NCBI RefSeq assembly: GCF_008704795.1
Contig: NZ_CP023690.1
Coordinates: forward strand, 3,482,501 to 3,546,500
DNA: 64,000 nucleotides
Direction: 5' to 3'
From: Streptomyces spectabilis
GTDB lineage: Bacteria > Actinomycetota > Actinomycetes > Streptomycetales > Streptomycetaceae
The notes under the pieces were generated by a model, which was not told where the DNA came from, did no database searches, and saw only the letters and a list, made by a program, of their open reading frames with translations. Of the stretch, positions 59,024 to 64,000 are shown in pieces. The first letter of the stretch is position 1. The number at the start of each line of letters is the position of its first letter. The position numbers and the translations under genes are program-made.

Positions 59024-60025
59024 TCAGTCGAAGCGGTAGGCCTCCACCTCCGCCAAGTACGCCGCCCGCAGCGCCTCCTCCTCCGGGGAGCCGTCGAGGA
59101 ACGCCGCCTCGAAGGAGTTGCGGGCCAGCTCACGGAGCTGGTCCTCGCCGAGGCCGAGGGCCTCGCGGACCGCGTGGAAGGTGTCGTCGACGTAGCCGCC
59201 GAAGTACGCGGGGTCGTCGGAGTTGACGGTGCACAGCAGGCCGGCGGCCATCATCTGTGGCAGGGGGTGGTCCTTCAGGACGTCGACGGCGCGCAGGCGG
59301 ACGTTGGAGAGGGGGCAGAGGGTCAGCGGAACGCGCTCCCGGACCAGGCGGCGGACCAGGTCCGGGTCCTCGACGCAGCGCAGGCCGTGGTCGACGCGCT
59401 CGACGCCGAGGACGTCCAGGGCCTCGGTCACGTACGCGGCGGGGCCCTCCTCGCCCGCGTGGGCGACCCGGCGGAGCCCGAGCGCGGCCGCGGCCTCGTA
59501 CACGGCGGCGAACTTGCGCGGCGGGTGGCCGACCTCGGCCGAGTCGAGTCCGACCCCCGTGATGCGGTGGAGGTGGGGCTTGGCCGCCTCCAGGGTCTCC
59601 ATGGCCGACTCGGCGGACTCGTCGCGCAGGAAGCACATGATGAGCCGGGTGGTGATGCCGTGGCGCTCGCGGCTGCGGTCGAGGGCGCGGCCCAGGCCCT
59701 CGACGACGGTGCCGATCTCCACGCCGCGCGCGGCGTGGGCCTGGGGGTCGAAGAAGATCTCGGCGTGGCGCACGCCCTGGGCGGCGGCACGGGCGAGGTA
59801 CGCGTCGGCCAGCTCCTCGAAGTCGGCCTCCGTGCGCAGCACGGCCATGAGGCCGTAGTAGAGGTCGAGGAAGGACTGGAGGTCCTCGAAGAGGTAGGCC
59901 TTGCGGAGGGCCTCGGTGTCGGCGTACGGCAGGGTGACGCCGTTGCGCTCGGCGAGGGCGAAGGCGAGCTCGGGCTCCAGGGTGCCTTCGATGTGCAGGT
60001 GGAGTTCGGCCTTGGGGAGGGGCAT
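59024..60025 (-). CDS. Adenine/adenosine deaminase family protein
   Basis: 333 residues, zinc hydrolase. Metal site HLHIEGTLEPE, substrate region HAGEEGPAAYV with catalytic Glu, ERVDHGLR, and metal Asp in VNSDDPAYFGGY. The sequence HLHIEGTLEPELAFALAERNGV is the form found in bacterial and yeast adenine deaminases, whereas classic adenosine deaminases read HxHLDG; adenine is therefore the more likely substrate. Start ATG 60025, 26 nt after the RNase Z stop. Confidence 0.9.
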   Translation of the reverse strand: MPLPKAELHLHIEGTLEPELAFALAERNGVTLPYADTEALRKAYLFEDLQSFLDLYYGLMAVLRTEADFEELADAYLARAAAQGVRHAEIFFDPQAHAARGVEIGTVVEGLGRALDRSRERHGITTRLIMCFLRDESAESAMETLEAAKPHLHRITGVGLDSAEVGHPPRKFAAVYEAAAALGLRRVAHAGEEGPAAYVTEALDVLGVERVDHGLRCVEDPDLVRRLVRERVPLTLCPLSNVRLRAVDVLKDHPLPQMMAAGLLCTVNSDDPAYFGGYVDDTFHAVREALGLGEDQLRELARNSFEAAFLDGSPEEEALRAAYLAEVEAYRFD

Positions 60026-60051
60026 GGTGGCGCTTTTCTCTCGGTGGTGGT

Positions 60052-60960
60052 TCAGGGGCTGCGCTTCGGCAGCGGCACCCGCATCAGGTCCCGGGCCACC
60101 GTCAGCTCCCCCGCGAAACCGGCGGCCCGCGCCTGCTGTTCGAAGACGGACGGGTCCGGGTACCGCTGGCTGAAGTGGGTGAGGACGAGGTGCCTGACGC
60201 CCGCGTCACGGGCCACGGCGGCGGCCTGACCAGCCGTCAGATGGCCGTGGTCTGAGGCCAGTTGACGGTCCTCGTCGAGGAACGTGGACTCGATGACGAG
60301 CATGTCGCAGCCGTCGGCCAGGGCGTGCACGCCGTCGCAGAGACGGGTGTCCATCACGAAGGCGAACCGCTGTCCGCGGCGCACCTCGCTCACCTCGTCG
60401 AGGGTGATCCCGCGCAGGCTGCCCTCGCGCTGGAGGACGCCCACGTCGGGTCCGGTGACGCCGCGCTCGGCGAGCAGCCTCGGCAGCATGCGCCGCCCGT
60501 CGGGCTCGACGACGCGGTAGCCGTACGACTCGACGGGGTGGGAGAGCTTCGCCGCTTCCAGGCGGTACGACGGCGCGGTGGCGAGGAGCCCGTCGGCGGC
60601 GACGGGCTCCTGGGCGATCCGCACCGTCTCGCGGTACGCGGTCGCGTACCGCAGACGGTCGAAGAAGTGCTCCCCGGAGGCCGGGTAGTGCGCGGTGACG
60701 GGGTGCGGCACGCGGTCCAGGTTGATGCGCTGGATGACGCCCGCGAGGCCCAGGGAGTGGTCCCCGTGGAAGTGCGTGACGCAGATGCGGTTGAGGTCGT
60801 GCGCCGCGACGGAGGCACGCAGCATCTGCCGCTGCGTGCCCTCGCCGGGGTCGAACAGGATGCCCTCGCCGTCCCAGAGCAGCACGTACCCGTTGTGGTT
60901 GCGGTGCCGGGTCGGGACCTGGCTCGCGGTGCCGAGCACCACCAGTTCACGTACGGACAC
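60052..60960 (-). CDS. rnz: Ribonuclease Z
   Basis: 302 residues, metallo-beta-lactamase fold. Zinc motif [10 protein letters not shown], preceding [22 protein letters not shown], later [11 protein letters not shown] and [20 protein letters not shown] and VLTHFSQRY histidines. Cleaves the 3' trailer of tRNA precursors. ATG 60960 lies six nt after the HIT gene stop, so the two share a transcript. Confidence 0.95.
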   Translation of the reverse strand: MSVRELVVLGTASQVPTRHRNHNGYVLLWDGEGILFDPGEGTQRQMLRASVAAHDLNRICVTHFHGDHSLGLAGVIQRINLDRVPHPVTAHYPASGEHFFDRLRYATAYRETVRIAQEPVAADGLLATAPSYRLEAAKLSHPVESYGYRVVEPDGRRMLPRLLAERGVTGPDVGVLQREGSLRGITLDEVSEVRRGQRFAFVMDTRLCDGVHALADGCDMLVIESTFLDEDRQLASDHGHLTAGQAAAVARDAGVRHLVLTHFSQRYPDPSVFEQQARAAGFAGELTVARDLMRVPLPKRSP

Positions 60961-60966
60961 GAGGTG

Positions 60967-61320
60967 CTATCCGGGAGGCCACTGGAGGCCGCGGCCGCCC
61001 AGGACGTGGGCGTGCGCGTGGAAGACGGTCTGCCCGGCGCCGGAGCCCGTGTTGAAGACGATGCGGTAGCTGTCCGCCTGCTCCTGGGCGGCCACCTCGC
61101 CCGCCTCGCGCAGCACGTCGGCCGCGGCCGCGGGCTCGGCCGCGGCGAGCGAGGCCGCGTCCGGGTGGTGCACCTTGGGAATCACCAGGACGTGCGTCGG
61201 CGCCTGGGGGTTGATGTCGCGGAAGGCGAGGGTGGTCTCCGTCTCGCGCACGACCGTCGCGGGCACCTCCTTCGCCACGATCTTGCAGAACAAGCAGTCG
61301 TCCTGTGGTTCGCCCGCCAT
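60967..61320 (-). CDS. HIT-family nucleotide hydrolase (HinT-like)
   Basis: 117 residues. N-terminal CLFCKIVAKEVPA, DINPQAPTHVLVIPK and the histidine triad FHAHAHVLGG. Likely an AMP-lysine-type phosphoramidase acting on nucleotide phosphoramidates. Start ATG 61320. Upstream of rnz in the same direction and 74 nt downstream of the tricorn-type protease. Confidence 0.95.
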   Translation of the reverse strand: MAGEPQDDCLFCKIVAKEVPATVVRETETTLAFRDINPQAPTHVLVIPKVHHPDAASLAAAEPAAAADVLREAGEVAAQEQADSYRIVFNTGSGAGQTVFHAHAHVLGGRGLQWPPG

Positions 61321-61394
61321 GGTCCAGCCTCCTGATCATGATTGCGTATGTCGGCATGCTATCCGCCCGTGTGTACGGGCCCCTGCGGGGCCGG

Positions 61395-64000
61395 TCAGGG
61401 CAGCCGCGGAGCCGTCCGCGCCGGGTTCTCGGCGAGCGCGGCCAGGGCGACGCGGACGGCCTCGTCGAGCTGCGGATCGCGTCCGGCGGCGTGGTCGTCG
61501 GGGGTCATCACGACCTCGACGTCCGGGTCGACGCCGTAGTTCTCCACGCTCCACTCGTAGCCCTCCAGCCAGAAGGCGTACTTGGGCTGCGTGACGAGCG
61601 TGCCGTCGACGAGGTGGTAGCGGCTGTCGATGCCGACGACGCCGCCCCAGGTGCGCGTGCCCACGACGGGGCCGATGCCGAGTGCCTTGATCGCGGCGTT
61701 CACGATGTCCCCGTCGGAGCCGGAGAACTCGTTGGCGACGGCGACGACGGGCCCGCGCGGCGCGTCCCCGGGGTAGCTGAGCGGCCCGGAGCCGCGCGGC
61801 AGGTCCCAGCCGACGATGCGCCGGGCCAGCTTCTCCACGACGAGCTGCGAGGTGTGCCCGCCGCGGTTCTCGCGGACGTCCACGACCAGTCCCTCGCGGG
61901 CCACCTCGACGCGCAGGTCGCGGTGGATCTGCGCCCAGCCGGGGGCCTGCATGTCGGGGACGTGGAGGTAGCCGAGGCGGCCGCCGGAGAGCTCGTGGAC
62001 GTAGGCCCTGCGGTCGGCGACCCAGGCGTGGTAGCGCAGCGGCTCCTCGTCGTCCACGGGGACCACGACGGCGTGCCGCGGGTCGCCGCCCCCGGCCGGG
62101 GACACGGTCAGCTCGACGGGCTTGCCCGCGGTGCCGACAAGCAGCGGCCCCGGCCCGGTGAGGGAGTCGACGGGCCGCCCGCCGACGGCGAGGATCGCGT
62201 CGCCCGCGCGCACGGCGACGCCCGGCGCGGCGAGCGGCGAGAGCGCGGCCGGGTCGGAGGTCTCCGACGGCAGGACGCGGTCGACCCGCCACAGGCCGTC
62301 CTCGCCGCGCGAGAGGTCCGCGCCGAGGAGGCCCTGCCGGCTGCCGTAGCCGCCGCGCGGCACCACGTAGGCGTGGGAGGTGCCCAGTTCGCCCTGGACC
62401 TCCCACAGCAGGTCGACGAGGTCGTCGTGCGTCGCCACGCGGTCGAGCACGGGCCGGTAGCGCTCCAGGACGCCGTCCCAGTCGACGCCGCCCATGTCGG
62501 GCCGCCAGAAGTTGTCCCGCATGAGGCGGCCCGCCTCGGCGTACATCTGCCGCCACTCCGCGGCCGGGTCGACGTCCTGGCGGACCCGGCCGAGGTCGAC
62601 GGCGAGGTTGGTGTCGCTGTCCTCGTCGCCGGAGGCCCGCCGGTCGCTCGGCACCACCTTGAGCTTGCCGTCGGCCCACAGCAGGATCCGCTTGCCGTCG
62701 CCGGTCACGGCGAAGTGGTCGGCGTCGCCCGCCAGTTCCTCGACCCGGTGCTGCGCGAGGTCGTAGCGCTCCAGGGCGGAGCAGGGCTCGGGGTCGGCCG
62801 GGGTGGCGCGGGAGGCGCCGAGCACGCCGCGCACCGGGTGCCGCAGCCACAGCAGGCCGTCCTTGGCGGCGCGCAGCGTGCTGTAGCGGGCGGCCTCGAC
62901 GGGGAAGGGCACGACGCGGTCCGCGAGCCCGTCGAGGTCTATCCGGGTCACCGGCGAGCCCTCGCTGTCGGGGGTCTCGGCGTGCGGGCCCTCCGACGAG
63001 TCGAAGGCGCGGCCGTGCCGCTGCGGCCCGAACGGCGAGGGCGTCGTGGCCGCGAGGGTGAGCAGGTGCGGCCGGGAGCCGCCGACGAAGGCGAGGTCGA
63101 AGACGTGGTCGTCGTAGACCGGGTCGAAGGCGCGCGCGGACAGGAACGCCAGGTGCTTGCCGTCGAGCGTGAACGCCGGGCTGTAGTCGCGGAAGCGCAG
63201 CTGGGTGGCGTCCGACACCGACAGGTCGGCGGTGTTGGCGAGCTTGAGCTGGCGCAGCGGGCGCGGCCCGGGGTGGGACCAGGCGAGCCACGCGCAGTCG
63301 GGCGAGAAGACCAGGCCCGTGGCCTCGCCGTGCTCGGCGCGGTCGACCTCGCGGACCTCGCCGCTCTCGCGCTCCACGAGCAGGACCCGGCCGTCGTGCG
63401 CGGCGACCGCGGCGCGGCTGCCGTCGGGCGCCACGGCGAGCGCGAGCACCCGGCCGAGCTGTCCCGCGGCCAGGCGGCGCGGGGTCGCGCCGGGGGCGAG
63501 GCCGGTGGCGGGCGCGAACTCCAGGGCGTCGTCGCCCTCCGCGTCCGTCACCCACACCACGTGCTCCTCGCCGTCCACGCGGAAGGTGCGCGGCAGCCGG
63601 GCCCGGACGCCGGGCACGGCGGCCAGCGCGCGGGCGGGCCCCTCGCGGTGCGTGACCCAGTGCACGGCGCCGCGCACCGACACCGCGCTGCCGCGGCCGC
63701 TGTGGTCGGGCGCGGCGGCCCCGAACCAGCGGGCCGCGCTGACCGGATGCGGCTGGAGGTCGACGCGCTGCCCGCCCAGGCGGATGTCCAGACGGCGCGG
63801 CGCGGCGTCCGACAGGTCGTCCAGGAGCCAGAGTTCACCGGCGCTCGCGTAGGCGACGCGGGTGCCGTCGGTGGCGGCGTGCCGGGCGTAGAAGCCGTCG
63901 ACCGGGGTGTGGCGACGCAGGTCGGTGCCGTCGGGCAGGGACGAGTAGAGCGCGCCGACTCCCTCGTGGTCGGAGAGGAAGGCGATGCGGCCGCCCACCC
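61395..64000 (-). CDS. Tricorn-type S41 protease, N-terminus beyond window edge
   Basis: At least 868 residues; the frame stays open to the window end, and family members are about 1050-1100 residues with a 6-blade then 7-blade propeller. The visible part starts within the first propeller (GRIAFLSDHEGVGALYSSLPDGTDLRRHTP). The second propeller, PDZ domain (GLWRVDRVLPSETSD ... VRAGDAILAVGGRPVDSL) and S41 catalytic domain follow, with VVDVRENRGGHTSQLVVEKL and the Ser loop ANEFSGSDGDIVNAAIK. Degrades peptides downstream of the proteasome or other proteases; no signal peptide can be judged here. Confidence 0.93.
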   Translation of the reverse strand, partial: VGGRIAFLSDHEGVGALYSSLPDGTDLRRHTPVDGFYARHAATDGTRVAYASAGELWLLDDLSDAAPRRLDIRLGGQRVDLQPHPVSAARWFGAAAPDHSGRGSAVSVRGAVHWVTHREGPARALAAVPGVRARLPRTFRVDGEEHVVWVTDAEGDDALEFAPATGLAPGATPRRLAAGQLGRVLALAVAPDGSRAAVAAHDGRVLLVERESGEVREVDRAEHGEATGLVFSPDCAWLAWSHPGPRPLRQLKLANTADLSVSDATQLRFRDYSPAFTLDGKHLAFLSARAFDPVYDDHVFDLAFVGGSRPHLLTLAATTPSPFGPQRHGRAFDSSEGPHAETPDSEGSPVTRIDLDGLADRVVPFPVEAARYSTLRAAKDGLLWLRHPVRGVLGASRATPADPEPCSALERYDLAQHRVEELAGDADHFAVTGDGKRILLWADGKLKVVPSDRRASGDEDSDTNLAVDLGRVRQDVDPAAEWRQMYAEAGRLMRDNFWRPDMGGVDWDGVLERYRPVLDRVATHDDLVDLLWEVQGELGTSHAYVVPRGGYGSRQGLLGADLSRGEDGLWRVDRVLPSETSDPAALSPLAAPGVAVRAGDAILAVGGRPVDSLTGPGPLLVGTAGKPVELTVSPAGGGDPRHAVVVPVDDEEPLRYHAWVADRRAYVHELSGGRLGYLHVPDMQAPGWAQIHRDLRVEVAREGLVVDVRENRGGHTSQLVVEKLARRIVGWDLPRGSGPLSYPGDAPRGPVVAVANEFSGSDGDIVNAAIKALGIGPVVGTRTWGGVVGIDSRYHLVDGTLVTQPKYAFWLEGYEWSVENYGVDPDVEVVMTPDDHAAGRDPQLDEAVRVALAALAENPARTAPRLP

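Overview
The window is high-GC actinobacterial chromosome, almost certainly Streptomyces. Evidence: codon bias, GTG starts, rare TTA codons, Scr1-type XRE/DUF397 pairs, dispersed Streptomyces-type repeats, and gene order glyS-znuACB-zur-uppS-recO ... leuA-protealysin-era ... ybeY-phoH ... rnz, which I recognise from Streptomyces core chromosomes. No tRNA, rRNA, CRISPR array, transposase or prophage gene was seen.

Layout. 1-5106: end of a terpenoid-type specialised-metabolism locus with two cytochrome P450s (one cut by the window edge) and two methyltransferases. Between the methyltransferases lies a frameshifted relic of a class I terpene synthase, so the pathway looks partly decayed. 5107-8850: aldo/keto reductase with a strong AT-rich palindrome upstream, TetR regulator, GMC oxidoreductase, small Zn-ribbon protein. 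8923-15683: housekeeping block of glycyl-tRNA synthetase, zinc uptake operon with tandem Zur boxes and an apparently leaderless znuA, Zur, undecaprenyl diphosphate synthase and RecO. 15808-17953: small accessory genes, namely a possible DUF6247/RelE-like toxin-antitoxin pair, two tiny overlapping genes, and a TTA-containing XRE regulator with its DUF397 partner.

18011-24631: a single two-module NRPS (A-T-E-C-A-T) with no release domain, preceded by a 473-nt region rich in palindromes and direct repeats. 25105-27087: TetR with tandem operators, divergent from a SnoaL-like protein and an NmrA-like reductase. 27045-35850: GH42 beta-galactosidase divergent from a Dpp-type ABC transporter operon (with a permease-ATPase fusion) that ends in a DapA/NanA-family aldolase, a probable glycan or sugar-acid uptake and catabolism unit. 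35857-40010: MMPL exporter with histidine kinase and response regulator. 40191-46189: TerB-like protein, leuA with a Leu-rich leader peptide, protealysin-type protease with emfourin inhibitor, GH1 beta-glucosidase.

46169-53429: the era ... cdd-like ... CBS/CorC, ybeY, phoH block, interrupted by a MmyB-like regulator, a DHA2 efflux pump and a YjbR protein. 53565-56054: glucarate dehydratase and PfkB kinase. 56100-58969: a tightly coupled four-gene WXG100-type operon with a membrane-spanning central protein and two tandem small proteins that look like paralogues. 59024-64000: adenine/adenosine deaminase, RNase Z, HIT protein and a tricorn-type protease cut by the window edge.

Best candidates for something undescribed are the WXG100 operon, the releaseless D,L-dipeptide NRPS, the decayed terpene locus and the DUF6247/RelE-like pair. 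All functions are read from sequence motifs; no database search was run.
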